The position numbers were made by a program, and so were the translations under genes. A stretch of DNA of 64,000 bases. It comes from Oscillospiraceae bacterium. Its GTDB lineage: Bacteria; Bacillota; Clostridia; Oscillospirales; Acutalibacteraceae. Under the pieces are notes generated by a model. The model did no database searches. It had not been told where the DNA came from and saw nothing but the letters and a program-made list of their open reading frames with translations. Positions 16,596 through 25,651 of the stretch are shown piece by piece. The stretch covers positions 1 to 64,000 of the forward strand of contig JAIRPV010000022.1 of assembly GCA_031256825.1 (NCBI GenBank), in the 5' to 3' direction. Within the stretch, counting starts at the first letter, position 1. Each line of letters opens with the position of its first letter.

Positions 16596-16763
16596 AGTTT
16601 CCCCTCCTTTTCTTGACAGTATATGCGGCGGCGAAAAAAGAGGGAACGGCTATGGGAACGATCGCAACGAACGCGGCAGTGCGCGATCAACAAAAAGGCC
16701 GCCGCCACGGCGCTGCCGAGGGAGCGGCTGTTTTATTTTGGCGATTTGGCGAAGGTGTTCGGC

Positions 16764-17363
16764 TTATTTCACCTGGCCCGAACAAACCAATTCCAGCGCC
16801 TGCGGCAGCAAGATCCATTCGGCCTGCTCCATCACACGGCGCTGCAAGGTTTCGGGCGTGTCGCCGGGGAGAACGTCCACGGCTTTTTGCAGGATAATGT
16901 CGCCGCCGTCGCAGACTTCGTTGACAAAGTGCACCGTTGCGCCGGTTACTTTTACGCCGTAATCGAGCGCGGCCCGGTGCACGCGCAGACCATAAAAGCC
17001 CTTGCCGCAAAAAGAGGGGATGAGCGCCGGATGGGTGTTGATGATGCGCCGGGGATACTGTTTGATCAACGTATCGCTGAATATGGTCAAAAATCCGGCC
17101 AGGACGATATATTCAATGCGGTGCTCTTCCAGCAGCGCAAGGCAGCGCGCTTCGAACTCTTCCAGCGACAGCTCTTTGCGCGGCAGGGCAAACGCGGGGA
17201 TCCCGGCCAGCCGCGCGCGCTCCAGAGCGTAAACGCCCGGCTTGCTGGAAATCACCAGCGCAATCTCGCCGCTGGGCAAAAGGCCTTCGGCCCGCGCATC
17301 CAGGAGCGCCTGCAAATTTGTTCCGCCGCCGGAAACGAAGACGGCAACGCGGCGTTTCAGCAT
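16764..17363 (-). CDS. purN: Phosphoribosylglycinamide formyltransferase PurN
   Basis: A 199-residue folate-dependent GAR transformylase, step three of purine synthesis. It carries [16 protein letters not shown] at the start, the catalytic [15 protein letters not shown], and [19 protein letters not shown] with the essential aspartate. Its start overlaps purM by seven bases, so it is the distal gene of purE-purF-purM-purN. Its promoter-distal end faces the ZIP gene across about 170 bases that hold a GC-rich possible stem-loop with a T run. Confidence 0.97.
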   Translation of the reverse strand: MLKRRVAVFVSGGGTNLQALLDARAEGLLPSGEIALVISSKPGVYALERARLAGIPAFALPRKELSLEEFEARCLALLEEHRIEYIVLAGFLTIFSDTLIKQYPRRIINTHPALIPSFCGKGFYGLRVHRAALDYGVKVTGATVHFVNEVCDGGDIILQKAVDVLPGDTPETLQRRVMEQAEWILLPQALELVCSGQVK

Positions 17364-18394
17364 AGCAACACCCCGTCTTCCCCGGCGACCACTTCGCCCA
17401 TCACATAGGCCTCTTCGCCTGCGGCGCGCAGCACGCGCAGGGCCGCGTCGGCCTGATCGGAGGCAACAACCACGCTCATGCCCACGCCCATATTGTAGGT
17501 GTTGAACATGTCGCGCTTCGGGATATCGCCGGTCTGGATGAGCAGCCGGAAGATGGGCGGCGTGCGCAGGCTGGATTCTTCAATTTTCGCGGACATCCCC
17601 TTCGGCAGACTGCGCGGAATATTTTCGTAAAACCCGCCGCCTGTGATATGGGCGATGCCCTTTACGTGGACGGCTTCCAGCAGCGCCATGATGGGTTTCA
17701 CATAAATTTTTGTTGGCGTAAGCAAAGCTTCGCCCAAGGTTTCGCCCAGTTCGTCAACATACATGGCAAGATTTTTTTCGCTGACGCGCAGCACCTTGCG
17801 TGTCAGCGAAAAGCCGTTGGAATGCAGCCCGCTGGAGGGCAGGGCAAGAATCGCGTCGCCGGGCCGCACAGCGGCATGGTTGACGATTTTGGTTTTGTCC
17901 ACAATGCCGGTGCAGTATCCGGCAAGATCATATTCGTCGGCGGCGTAAAAGCCGGGCATTTCGGCGGTTTCGCCGCCAATCAGGGCGCAGCCCGCCTGCA
18001 CGCAGCCTTCTGCTATGCCCGCCACAATCGCGGCAATGCGTTCCGGCACATTCTTGCCCGTGGCGATATAATCGAGGAAAAACAGGGGCTTTGCGCCGCA
18101 GCAGACGACGTCGTTGACGCACATGGCCACACAATCGACGCCAACGGTGCTGTGCCGATCCATCAGGAACGCGAGCTTGAGTTTTGTGCCAACGCCGTCT
18201 GTGCCGCTGACGAGCACGGGTTGCTGTATGTTGGTCAGGTCAAGTTCAAAGAGACCCCCGAAGCCGCCGACGCCCGAAACGACCCCGGGGATGGCGGTGC
18301 GCGCGATGTGCTTTTGCATGAGTGCCACGGCTTTGTAGCCGGCGGTGATATCCACCCCGGCTGCTTTGTAGGACTGACTTTTGCTGTTGCTCAT
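17357..18394 (-). CDS. purM: Phosphoribosylformylglycinamidine cyclo-ligase (AIR synthase) PurM
   Basis: A 345-residue ATP-dependent enzyme that closes the imidazole ring. Family blocks are present: [67 protein letters not shown] and [13 protein letters not shown]. Length is normal. It lies 33 bases after purF and overlaps purN. Confidence 0.97.
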   Translation of the reverse strand: MSNSKSQSYKAAGVDITAGYKAVALMQKHIARTAIPGVVSGVGGFGGLFELDLTNIQQPVLVSGTDGVGTKLKLAFLMDRHSTVGVDCVAMCVNDVVCCGAKPLFFLDYIATGKNVPERIAAIVAGIAEGCVQAGCALIGGETAEMPGFYAADEYDLAGYCTGIVDKTKIVNHAAVRPGDAILALPSSGLHSNGFSLTRKVLRVSEKNLAMYVDELGETLGEALLTPTKIYVKPIMALLEAVHVKGIAHITGGGFYENIPRSLPKGMSAKIEESSLRTPPIFRLLIQTGDIPKRDMFNTYNMGVGMSVVVASDQADAALRVLRAAGEEAYVMGEVVAGEDGVLLC

Positions 18395-18427
18395 GATCTT
18401 TTTCTCTCTTTCTCTCTATCGGGCGGC

Positions 18428-19900
18428 CTATTTTTCTATCGGCCGTTCAAACTTCGATTTCAGCGGTTCCGTTGGAATGCGCACGGGGTAGTTGCCGGTA
18501 AAGCAGGAATTGCAGATGCCCTGCTTGGGCTTGACCAGTTTGCGCAGTTCTTCCACGGGCAGGTAGCCAACGCTGTCGGCGCCCAGGGCGGCGGCGATGT
18601 CTTCATAAGTTTCGTGCTGATTGGCCAGAAGGTTGTCGCGGCTGTCCACATCGGTGCCAAAATAGCAAGGATGCCGGAAGGGCGGAGCGGCGGACATGAC
18701 ATGCACTTCGGTTGCGCCCGCTTCGCGCAGCAGGCGCACCATGCGGTTGAGGGTTGTGCCGCGCACGATGCTGTCTTCCACAAGGATGACCCGCTTGCCT
18801 TTGACTACGGCGGGCACGGGGTTGAGCTTGATGCGCACGCTGTCGGTGCGATCGCTCTGATCCGGTTTGATGAACGTGCGGGCGATGTAGCGGTTCTTGA
18901 TCAGGCCGATGGCGTAGGGGATGCCGCTTTGCCGGGCAAAGCCCACGGCGGCGTCCAGCCCGCTATCTGGCACGCCGATGACGACATCCGCGTCCACGGG
19001 GTATTCCATGGCGAGGATTTTGCCCGCATTTTCCCGCGAAATATGCACGGAGTTGCCGTCGATGACGCTATCGGGCCTTGCGAAATAGATGTATTCGAAA
19101 ATGCACATGTGCTTTTTGCGCGCAGGGTCGCAATTCGTATCAATGGAGCGCAGGCCGTCCGGATCGGCCACGACGATTTCGCCGGGGAGCACGTCGCGCA
19201 CGAACTTTGCGCCCACGGCGTCGAGCGCGCAGCTTTCGGATGCAAAAACGTAGGATTCGCCGATCTGCCCAATGCAAAGCGGGCGGAAGCCCAGCGGATC
19301 GCGCGCGCAAAGAAGTTTTTGCGAACTCATCAGCACCAGGCTGAACGCGCCCTCGAGCACTCTCATGGCGTTGCTGACGGCTTCTTCAATGGAACCGCAT
19401 TGCAGGCGCTCCCTTGTTACGGTGTAAGCGATGACTTCTGTGTCGCTGGTTGTGTGGAAAATACAGCCCTGCATTTCGAACTGACGGCGCAGCTCGCCCG
19501 CGTTGGTCAGGTTGCCGTTGTGGGCGACAACCAGGGAGCCGTTGCTGTGGTTGACATGCACGGGCTGGGCGTTGCGGGATGAATTGCCGCCGGTGGTTCC
19601 GTAACGCACGTGGCCGATGGACATTTTGCCCTGGCCCAGCCCCGCCAGGATATCTTTTGTAAACACGTCTTTCACAAGCCCTTTGGCCTTGTGGCCCGCC
19701 GGCACGCCGCGGTCGCTGACGAAAATGCCGCAGCTTTCCTGCCCGCGGTGCTGCAAGGCGAACAGCCCATAGTAGGCCGCCGCCGCCACGTCTAGCTCGG
19801 GGTTGTTGCTGTAGACGCCGAACACGCCGCATTCTTCGTGGAGGCAGGCGGCGGGGCGCACGAGGCTGGGAACGCGCCGGATACAACGATATTTTTTCAT
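18428..19900 (-). CDS. purF: Amidophosphoribosyltransferase PurF
   Basis: The committed step of purine synthesis, transferring glutamine amide nitrogen to PRPP. The 490-residue protein has a 23-residue propeptide before Cys24 (CGVFGVYSN), the amino-terminal nucleophile exposed after processing. The PRPP loop is VILVEDSIVRGTTL, and CxxC-type cysteines (RDNLL...CFTGNYP region) fit the iron-sulfur Bacillus-type enzyme. A TTG 15 bases upstream is in frame, but GGAG spacing favours the ATG at 19900. Confidence 0.96.
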   Translation of the reverse strand: MKKYRCIRRVPSLVRPAACLHEECGVFGVYSNNPELDVAAAAYYGLFALQHRGQESCGIFVSDRGVPAGHKAKGLVKDVFTKDILAGLGQGKMSIGHVRYGTTGGNSSRNAQPVHVNHSNGSLVVAHNGNLTNAGELRRQFEMQGCIFHTTSDTEVIAYTVTRERLQCGSIEEAVSNAMRVLEGAFSLVLMSSQKLLCARDPLGFRPLCIGQIGESYVFASESCALDAVGAKFVRDVLPGEIVVADPDGLRSIDTNCDPARKKHMCIFEYIYFARPDSVIDGNSVHISRENAGKILAMEYPVDADVVIGVPDSGLDAAVGFARQSGIPYAIGLIKNRYIARTFIKPDQSDRTDSVRIKLNPVPAVVKGKRVILVEDSIVRGTTLNRMVRLLREAGATEVHVMSAAPPFRHPCYFGTDVDSRDNLLANQHETYEDIAAALGADSVGYLPVEELRKLVKPKQGICNSCFTGNYPVRIPTEPLKSKFERPIEK

Positions 19901-19929
19901 GAAATTCTCCGTCAATTCAACATTCGAAA

Positions 19930-20427
19930 TTATGAATTCAGCAAAGATTGCAGCTGCGTATCTTTTGCGAGCACGCCCTGCCGCATTTGTTCGCGCTGGG
20001 CGGCCAGCTTCTGCGCCAGTTCCGTGTCTTCCACAGCCAATATCTGCGCGGCCAGCATGGCGGCGTTATAAGCGCCGTCGACGGCAACGGTTGCCACGGG
20101 GATGCCCGGCGGCATTTGCACGGTGCTCAGCAGCGCGTCAAGCCCGTCGAACCGGCTTGCCTTCACGGGGACGCCAATGACCGGCAGCGTTGTTTGCGCG
20201 GCAAGGGCCCCGGCCAGGTGCGCGGCCATGCCGGCGGCGGCGATGATTGCGCCAAAGCCGTTTGCGCGCGCCGCGCCAGCAAAGTCCGCGGCCTGCGCGG
20301 GGCTTCTGTGGGCGGAATAGACATGCGCCTCGTTGGGGATCCCCAATTCGCCCAGCAGGCGAATGGCGGGCTTCACGGTCTCCAGATCGCTGATACTGCC
20401 CATGATAACGGCAACTTTCCTTGGCAT
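19930..20427 (-). CDS. purE: N5-carboxyaminoimidazole ribonucleotide mutase PurE (class I)
   Basis: A 165-residue class I PurE with [31 protein letters not shown] and [19 protein letters not shown], all active-site blocks. I took the ATG at 20427, with AAGGAAG eight bases upstream, although the frame stays open further. No purK is seen in the window. About 200 bases lie between it and the 5S terminator; I found neither a purine riboswitch nor a convincing promoter there. Confidence 0.96.
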   Translation of the reverse strand: MPRKVAVIMGSISDLETVKPAIRLLGELGIPNEAHVYSAHRSPAQAADFAGAARANGFGAIIAAAGMAAHLAGALAAQTTLPVIGVPVKASRFDGLDALLSTVQMPPGIPVATVAVDGAYNAAMLAAQILAVEDTELAQKLAAQREQMRQGVLAKDTQLQSLLNS

Positions 20428-20632
20428 AAATTCGCTTCCTTTCGCGATATAGAATCTGTGTTCCCGGCGAATGAACGCCCGATCTTGTTCCGGTTTTCTT
20501 GCAAACACATGATTGGTCGCGTGCTGGTGCGGCACGCCGCTGGAGTTGCAGTCAAAACGATACTCGCCGCCCCTTCGCACTGTCGTAACGCGCGGCCTCG
20601 CTGGGCAGGGAGACGTCGCCACCAAATAATAA

Positions 20633-20664
20633 AGAACCGCCATTCAAAAATGAATGACGGTTCT
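20633..20664 (-). terminator. Terminator of the 5S rRNA gene
   Basis: AGAACCGTCATTCA and TGAATGGCGGTTCT pair across TTTT on the minus strand and are followed by TTATTATTTG. It lies seven bases after the 5S 3' end. Confidence 0.85.
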
Positions 20665-20670
20665 CACTGT

Positions 20671-20786
20671 GTCGGCACCGACTTATTTTCCCGGGCGGTC
20701 GCCCGCCAAGTATCGTCAGCACGAGTGAGCTTAACTACCGTGTTCGGGATGGGAACGGGTGGATCCTCACCGTCATAAGCACCGAC
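20671..20786 (-). rRNA. rrf: 5S ribosomal RNA, stand-alone
   Basis: A 116-base 5S rRNA with the universal core: CCCGTTCCCATCCCGAACAC, GGTAGTTAAGCTC and a closing stem in which the ends GTCGGTGC and GTGCCGAC pair with wobbles. There is no 16S or 23S gene beside it; the neighbours are trpG and purE. It has its own consensus promoter and terminator, so it is a separate transcription unit. Confidence 0.95.
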
Positions 20787-20825
20787 TGGAAGACAGCACT
20801 CTTGCGCCGCCCTCAACGCTTATGT

Positions 20826-20854
20826 ATTATACCAGATACCGCCGGGAATGTCAA
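20826..20854 (-). promoter_or_regulatory. Consensus promoter of the 5S rRNA gene
   Basis: TTGACA (20849-20854), exactly 17 bp, TATAAT (20826-20831) on the minus strand: a perfect sigma-A match, about 40 bases before the mature 5S 5' end. Confidence 0.88.
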
Positions 20855-20954
20855 GAGGCTTTTCTGAATTCTATTTATTGCACAAGAATTGTCCCAATAA
20901 ACGGATGCTTTTGGTGAAGACGCTATCTTTTGCCCCGAACGGCCGTTTTGCGGA

Positions 20955-21533
20955 TCACGTGGTCAGGTTCAAAAAATTGCGCAATATCACATTCCCCAGC
21001 GGCGTGAGGATGCTTTCCGGATGGAACTGCAACCCAAACACCGGGTATTCCCTGTGCCGCACGGCCATGATTTCGCCGTCTTCGGCCAGAGCCGTTACCA
21101 TCAGCTGCTCCGGCAGCGTTCCGGCAATTGCCGCAAGGGAGTGGTACCGGGCGCCTTGGAACGTTGCGGGCAGCCCCGCGAACAGGCCCGTTCCCTGCCC
21201 CCTGACCACGGAAACCTGGCAGGGCTTGCCGTGCATCAGCGTTTTTGCGTAGCCCACGGTCGCGCCGTATTCTTCGCAGATTGCCTGGTGGCCCAGGCAA
21301 ACGCCCAAAATTGGCGTGCGCTTGCCAAAGATGCGCACCACATCTTTGCAAATCCCGCTTTCGCTGGGTTTGCCCGGCCCGGGGCTAAGAATCACGCGCT
21401 GCGGCGCCATGCCGATGATTTCGGGAATTTTTACCTCATCGTTGCGCACAACCCGGATGGCGGGATCAAAGGCCCCGATCATCTGGTAGAGGTTGTAACT
21501 AAAGCTATCGTAGTTGTCGATCAAGAGTGTCAT
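20955..21533 (-). CDS. trpG: Anthranilate synthase glutamine amidotransferase subunit TrpG
   Basis: A 192-residue class I glutamine amidotransferase. It has IDNYDSFSYNLYQ at the start, LSPGPGKPSESG, the nucleophile elbow ILGVCLGHQAICEEYG with the catalytic cysteine, and the HPES motif near the end. It supplies ammonia to TrpE. Its ATG overlaps the trpE stop. The related PabA cannot be excluded by sequence alone, but the upstream Trp T-box makes tryptophan synthesis the main role. Confidence 0.94.
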   Translation of the reverse strand: MTLLIDNYDSFSYNLYQMIGAFDPAIRVVRNDEVKIPEIIGMAPQRVILSPGPGKPSESGICKDVVRIFGKRTPILGVCLGHQAICEEYGATVGYAKTLMHGKPCQVSVVRGQGTGLFAGLPATFQGARYHSLAAIAGTLPEQLMVTALAEDGEIMAVRHREYPVFGLQFHPESILTPLGNVILRNFLNLTT

Positions 21534-22972
21534 TGGGCAGCCTCCTTTAACGCGCCGATCACCGCGGCCATTTTATTTTCGCATTCGCGGTATTCATTTT
21601 CCGGCACACTGTCCGCAACAATTCCCGCGCCGGAGCGCACGAATACCCGGCCGTTCTTTTTGAACGCGATGCGGATCGCGATGCAGGTATCCAGATCGCC
21701 GGAAAAGCTCAGATAGCCGATGGCGCCGCCATAAATGCCTCGCTTGTTGTTTTCCAGCTCGTTGATGATTTCGCAGGCCTTCAGCTTTGGGGCGCCGCTG
21801 AGGGTGCCGGCGGGGAGCAGGGCATTCAGCGCATCCAGGGCGGTGCGGTCTTCCCGCAGTTCCCCCGCAACGGCGGAGCCGATGTGCATCACATGGCTGA
21901 AGCGCAGCACCCGAAGATATTGTTCCACCTGCACGCTGCCAAAGCGGCTGACGCGCCCAATGTCGTTGCGGCCGAGATCCACCAGCATATTGTGCTCTGC
22001 CAGTTCTTTTTCGTCCCGCAGCAATTCTTCTTCCAGCGCGTTATCTTCTTGCGGGGTTTGGCCGCGCGGCCTTGTGCCCGCAAGGGGGAAGGTTTTGGCT
22101 GTGCCGTTGTCGCATTTCACCAAAGTTTCGGGCGCGGCCCCCGCAATCTCGATGTCGTCGCTGCTGAAATAAAACATATAGGGCGAGGGGTTGTTGCGGC
22201 GCAGCAGCCGGTAGGCTTCGTAAAGGCTGCCCTCGGCCTCGGCTTCCAGGCGGTTGCTGAGCACCACCTGAAAGATATCGCCTTCAAAGATATGCCGCTT
22301 CGCCCGCAGCACCATTTCGCAGTAGCGCTCCTGATCGAACAGCCGCGTGAACGCCGTTTTGAGCCGCAGCCGCGGCGGCAGGGCCGGCTCGCCCGTTTGC
22401 GCAACGCGCTGCATGGTTTCAAGTTCTTGCTGCGCCCGGCGGTAATTCTCTTCCAGCCCCTCCGCGCGGATGTTCGCGATCAGATAGAGCAGCCCTTCCT
22501 GGCGGTCAAAAGCGAAAACTTTGTCGAACAGCATCAGATCCACGTCGTTGAACCCCTCCTGGTCGTCGGCATCCAGGCGCAGGGCGGGTTCGCTGTATTT
22601 GATATAATCGTAGGCGAAGTAGCCCGCCAGGCCGCCCGCGAACGGCGGCAGCTCCGGGATTCTTGGCGCGCGGTTTTCGCTGAGGATTTGCTTGATATGC
22701 TTGCCGGGGTCGTTGGACTCCAGTTCGATGACCGTGCCGTTTTTGATGCGCAGTTTGCCGTCCCGGCAGGTGATTTCCAGTTTGGGATCGTAGCCGAGGA
22801 AGGTGTAGCGGCCATGGGCGGCGTCCTCCGCGCTTTCGAGCACGAAGCACTGACGGCTGAGCTGTTTCAGCGCCAAAAATACCGCGAGCGGATCGCGCTG
22901 CGCCGGGATGGTGCGCCAGACCGGAATCACCCGATAGTCCGCGGCGTACGCTTTTGCCTGTTCCAATGTCAT
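21530..22972 (-). CDS. trpE: Anthranilate synthase component I TrpE
   Basis: A 480-residue chorismate-utilising enzyme with the amino-terminal feedback domain (VLESAEDAAHGRYTFLGYDP) and the catalytic half including GDIFQVVLSNR, FPLAGTRPRG, MLVDLGRNDIGRV, LSGAPKLKACEIINELE and RSGAGIVADSVPENEY. AAGGAGTGATCGGA before the ATG at 22972 decides the start. It is controlled by the T-box directly upstream. Only trpE and trpG are present; trpD, trpC, trpF, trpB and trpA are not in the window. Confidence 0.96.
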   Translation of the reverse strand: MTLEQAKAYAADYRVIPVWRTIPAQRDPLAVFLALKQLSRQCFVLESAEDAAHGRYTFLGYDPKLEITCRDGKLRIKNGTVIELESNDPGKHIKQILSENRAPRIPELPPFAGGLAGYFAYDYIKYSEPALRLDADDQEGFNDVDLMLFDKVFAFDRQEGLLYLIANIRAEGLEENYRRAQQELETMQRVAQTGEPALPPRLRLKTAFTRLFDQERYCEMVLRAKRHIFEGDIFQVVLSNRLEAEAEGSLYEAYRLLRRNNPSPYMFYFSSDDIEIAGAAPETLVKCDNGTAKTFPLAGTRPRGQTPQEDNALEEELLRDEKELAEHNMLVDLGRNDIGRVSRFGSVQVEQYLRVLRFSHVMHIGSAVAGELREDRTALDALNALLPAGTLSGAPKLKACEIINELENNKRGIYGGAIGYLSFSGDLDTCIAIRIAFKKNGRVFVRSGAGIVADSVPENEYRECENKMAAVIGALKEAAQ

Positions 22973-23012
22973 TCCGATCACTCCTTGTATGAAAAAATTT
23001 TGGGTGGCAAAT

Positions 23013-23049
23013 AAAAAGCCCTGGCAAAGCAAACCTGCTCTGCCAGGGA
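23013..23049 (-). terminator. T-box regulated terminator before trpE
   Basis: GTCCCTGGCAGAGCAG and CTTTGCCAGGGC form a strong stem-loop followed by TTTTTATTT on the minus strand. It competes with the antiterminator that contains the T-box sequence at 23062-23076. Confidence 0.9.
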
Positions 23050-23297
23050 CGATTCAACGAACCGCGGTGCCACCCTGATTCGGGGATGTTTCCCCGCACT
23101 TTGCGGAATACCAACATATTCCCGGCAACTGACGTATGCCCTACGTCGCAGCATACTCTCAACCCGGGGTTGATTTGGCTGCGCCCTCAGCGGTCCATTT
23201 AACAAGCTGCGTTCTGCCGGATTCTCAGCGCCCCGGCTCTCTGGAAGTGCACGACATGTTTTTATCTCCGCGTCAACGGTTTCAAACGCATTCAATT
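23013..23297 (-). promoter_or_regulatory. T-box riboswitch, tryptophan specifier
   Basis: The leader holds the canonical T-box sequence AGGGTGGCACCGCGG (23062-23076), a long stem I region, and a terminator that can be replaced by an antiterminator. In the 3' side of the stem I region, TGG at 23195-23197 within AAATGGACC stands where the specifier codon is expected, reading tRNA-Trp. Uncharged tRNA-Trp would allow readthrough into trpE-trpG. The T-box and terminator are certain; the specifier position is assigned by eye. Confidence 0.9.
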
Positions 23298-23303
23298 TTT
23301 TTC

Positions 23304-23332
23304 ATTATAACAAAAGCGAAAGCGTTTGTCAA
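23304..23332 (-). promoter_or_regulatory. Promoter of the trpE-trpG T-box leader
   Basis: TTGACA (23327-23332), 17 bp, TATAAT (23304-23309) on the minus strand, a perfect consensus. Confidence 0.9.
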
Positions 23333-23384
23333 GCGTTTTTTGCGCCCGCGAAAAAATTTTTCCGCCGCGCGCAATGCCCGGGGG

Positions 23385-25424
23385 TTAGCCCTCTTCGGCC
23401 TCCATGCGCTTTTTGGCCTCTTCGATGACCTTCTGCTGCACGTTGGCCGGGGTGTCTTCGTAACGGGCGAACGCGATGCTGAAGTAACCGCGCCCGGCGG
23501 AAACAGAGCGCAGGGTGGTGGAAAAATCGCCCATTTCGGCCATGGGCACCTCGGCTTCCAGCTGCTGCATTTTTGGCTCGTCGGCGGCGCCCATACCCAA
23601 CACGCGCCCGCGCCGCTTGGTGATGTCGCCCATAATGTCGCCCAGGTTGTCGTCGGGCATAACAACTTTCAGGGTGCCAATCGGCTCCAGAATGGTTGGC
23701 GCGGCTTCGGGCATGGCGTTTTTAAAGCAGATGTGCGCGGCGGTTTTGAAGGCCATTTCGGAGCTGTCCACCGGGTGATAGGAGCCAAAATAGAGCGTAG
23801 CCTTCAGGCCTACCATGGGGTAGCCCGCAAGGAAGCCTTTGGCGACGCATTCGCGCAGGCCTTTCTCTACCGCGGGGAAATACTGCTTCGGCACGGCGCC
23901 GCCCACCACTTCTTCGCCGAAAACAAAATCTTCGCCGCAGGGTTCAAACCGAATGTATACGTCGCCGAACTGGCCGTGGCCGCCGGATTGCTTTTTGTGG
24001 CGGCCCTGTTTTTCCACCTTTTTGCGGATGGTTTCGCGGTAGGCCACGCGGGGGACGCTCAGATCGATGTCGACGCCGAATTTGTTGCGCAGCTTTGAAA
24101 CGATCACGTCCAGATGTTGATCGCCCAAGCCGCTGATGACCTGCTCGTGGGTTTCGCTGTTGATTTCAAACTTGATGGTGGGATCCTCTTCGGTTAAGCG
24201 GGTCATGCCGGAGGCAACTTTTTCTTCCTCGCCCTTTTTCTTGACCTGCACGGCCATGCTCAGGCACGGCGCGGGGAAAACAACGCCCTCCAGGGTTGTG
24301 GGGTTTTTCGCGTTGCTCAATGTGTCGCCGGTCTTGAAGGATCCCAGCTTTGTTACCACGCCGATGTCGCCGGCGGCGATCACGGTTGCGTCTTCTTGCT
24401 TGCCGCCGTGCAGCTCGATGATTTTGCCCATGCGCTCGGCTTCGCCCGTGCGGACGTTAAAAGCGGGTTCCGCGCCGCTGAGTTTGCCGCTGACGACCTT
24501 AAAGAAGCTCATCTTGCCCACGTAGGGATCGGCCACGGTCTTAAAGCAAACGGCGCTCAGCGCGGCATTTTCGTCCACATCAATGCCGCTGTCTTCTTTC
24601 GGGGGCGGGGCGGCGGCGGCCAGCCCGCCCAGCAAAAGATCAACGCCGTCGGTGGTATAGCCCGAACAGGCATAGACCGGGTAGATGCTGCCCTCGGCCA
24701 TGCCCTTGGCCAAACCGCCCGCAAGTTCTTCGGCGCTAAAATCGTCGCCGTTGAAGAATTTCTCCATGAGATCGTCATCCGCGCTGGCCACGGTTTCTTT
24801 GAAAATTTCCAGCAGCTCCTGTATCTGGTCGTCTTCGGGGAAGGCGATTTCGGTCGCTTTGCCCTTGCTGTATTGCCAGGCCTTGCCGGAGATAAAATCC
24901 GCGTAGCCCGCCACGGCGTCGCCGTTCATCACCGGAACCACAACGGGGCAGGCCTGGGTCTCGTGCCGTTCGCGTATGGCCGCGAACGACTTGAAAAAGT
25001 CGTGATTTTCCACATCGCACTTTGTTACGGCAAACGCGATTGCCTTGCCGCTGTCGGACGCCAGCTTATAGGCTTTTTCGGTGCCCACGCCGTAATCGTC
25101 CCCGGCGGTTTCAACAATCAGCACGGTTTCGGCCGCGCGCACGCCCTGGCAGACTTCGCCCGCGAAGTCGAACATACCGGGGGTGTCGAGCAGGTTGATC
25201 TTTTTCCCCTGCCATTCCAGCGGGGCCACAGCCAGCGAAATGGAGGCCAGGCGGCGCTTTTCTTCCGGATCGAAGTCCATAACGGTGTTGCCGTCGCCCA
25301 CGCGGCCCAGCCGGTCGCTGGCCTTGGCAAGGTAGAGCATCGCCTCGGCCAAAGTGGTCTTCCCGCGCCCGCCGTGCCCGGCCAGCGCGATATTGCGGAT
25401 GTGTTCGGCAGTATACGCTTTCAA
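23385..25424 (-). CDS. EF-G-like translational GTPase (EF-G paralogue)
   Basis: A 679-residue five-domain EF-G homologue. The P-loop reads GHGGRGKTT (residues 16-24), unlike the GHIDAGKTT of housekeeping EF-G. Switch and base motifs follow (LLDTPGMFDF, VTKCD), domain IV has KQSGGHGQFGDVYIRFEPC, and domain V ends with RGRVLGMGAADEP. This is the EF-G2-like subfamily common in clostridia, of uncertain role and distinct from tetracycline protection proteins. It begins with TTG, supported by AGGAGG eight bases upstream. Confidence 0.88.
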   Translation of the reverse strand: MKAYTAEHIRNIALAGHGGRGKTTLAEAMLYLAKASDRLGRVGDGNTVMDFDPEEKRRLASISLAVAPLEWQGKKINLLDTPGMFDFAGEVCQGVRAAETVLIVETAGDDYGVGTEKAYKLASDSGKAIAFAVTKCDVENHDFFKSFAAIRERHETQACPVVVPVMNGDAVAGYADFISGKAWQYSKGKATEIAFPEDDQIQELLEIFKETVASADDDLMEKFFNGDDFSAEELAGGLAKGMAEGSIYPVYACSGYTTDGVDLLLGGLAAAAPPPKEDSGIDVDENAALSAVCFKTVADPYVGKMSFFKVVSGKLSGAEPAFNVRTGEAERMGKIIELHGGKQEDATVIAAGDIGVVTKLGSFKTGDTLSNAKNPTTLEGVVFPAPCLSMAVQVKKKGEEEKVASGMTRLTEEDPTIKFEINSETHEQVISGLGDQHLDVIVSKLRNKFGVDIDLSVPRVAYRETIRKKVEKQGRHKKQSGGHGQFGDVYIRFEPCGEDFVFGEEVVGGAVPKQYFPAVEKGLRECVAKGFLAGYPMVGLKATLYFGSYHPVDSSEMAFKTAAHICFKNAMPEAAPTILEPIGTLKVVMPDDNLGDIMGDITKRRGRVLGMGAADEPKMQQLEAEVPMAEMGDFSTTLRSVSAGRGYFSIAFARYEDTPANVQQKVIEEAKKRMEAEEG

Positions 25425-25435
25425 ATCGAATTCCT

Positions 25436-25512
25436 CCTAGTTCAGACGTTAGGCTTTCAACATTAGACCCCAGACGTTGAACTGCAAAGCATCTAAAGTC
25501 TAACATCATAAT
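25436..25512. repeat. AGAC-rich degenerate intergenic repeat
   Basis: Short words such as CAGACGTTAG, CATTAGAC, CCAGACGTT and AAAGTCTAAC recur in both orientations between the EF-G start and its promoter. The same word family occurs at 43282-43340 and 43650-43707. Whether they share an origin is uncertain. Confidence 0.45.
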
Positions 25513-25523
25513 ATCTGCCGTCT

Positions 25524-25552
25524 ATTATACCATAATCGGCCAACCATTTCAA
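25524..25552 (-). promoter_or_regulatory. Promoter of the EF-G paralogue
   Basis: TTGAAA (25547-25552), 17 bp, TATAAT (25524-25529) on the minus strand, giving a leader of about 90 bases that includes the AGAC-rich repeat. Confidence 0.8.
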
Positions 25553-25592
25553 CAAGTTTTTTTCAATTTGACGAATTTTTTTATCTGCCCCC

Positions 25593-25621
25593 TTGCGCTT
25601 TTTCGGCGGAAGTAGTATAAT
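25593..25621 (+). promoter_or_regulatory. Promoter of the OYE-type reductase
   Basis: TTGCGC (25593-25598), 17 bp, TATAAT (25616-25621), 31 bases before the start codon and divergent from the EF-G promoter. Confidence 0.75.
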
Positions 25622-25651
25622 AAAATTCAGCAATCAAAAGGAGGCGCCCCG

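Noticed and set aside
20428-20632. Purine riboswitch or PurR-type site before purE
   Set aside because: No purine aptamer core (paired kissing loops with the conserved junction) and no CGAA(C)-type PurBox pair found by eye in these 200 bases.
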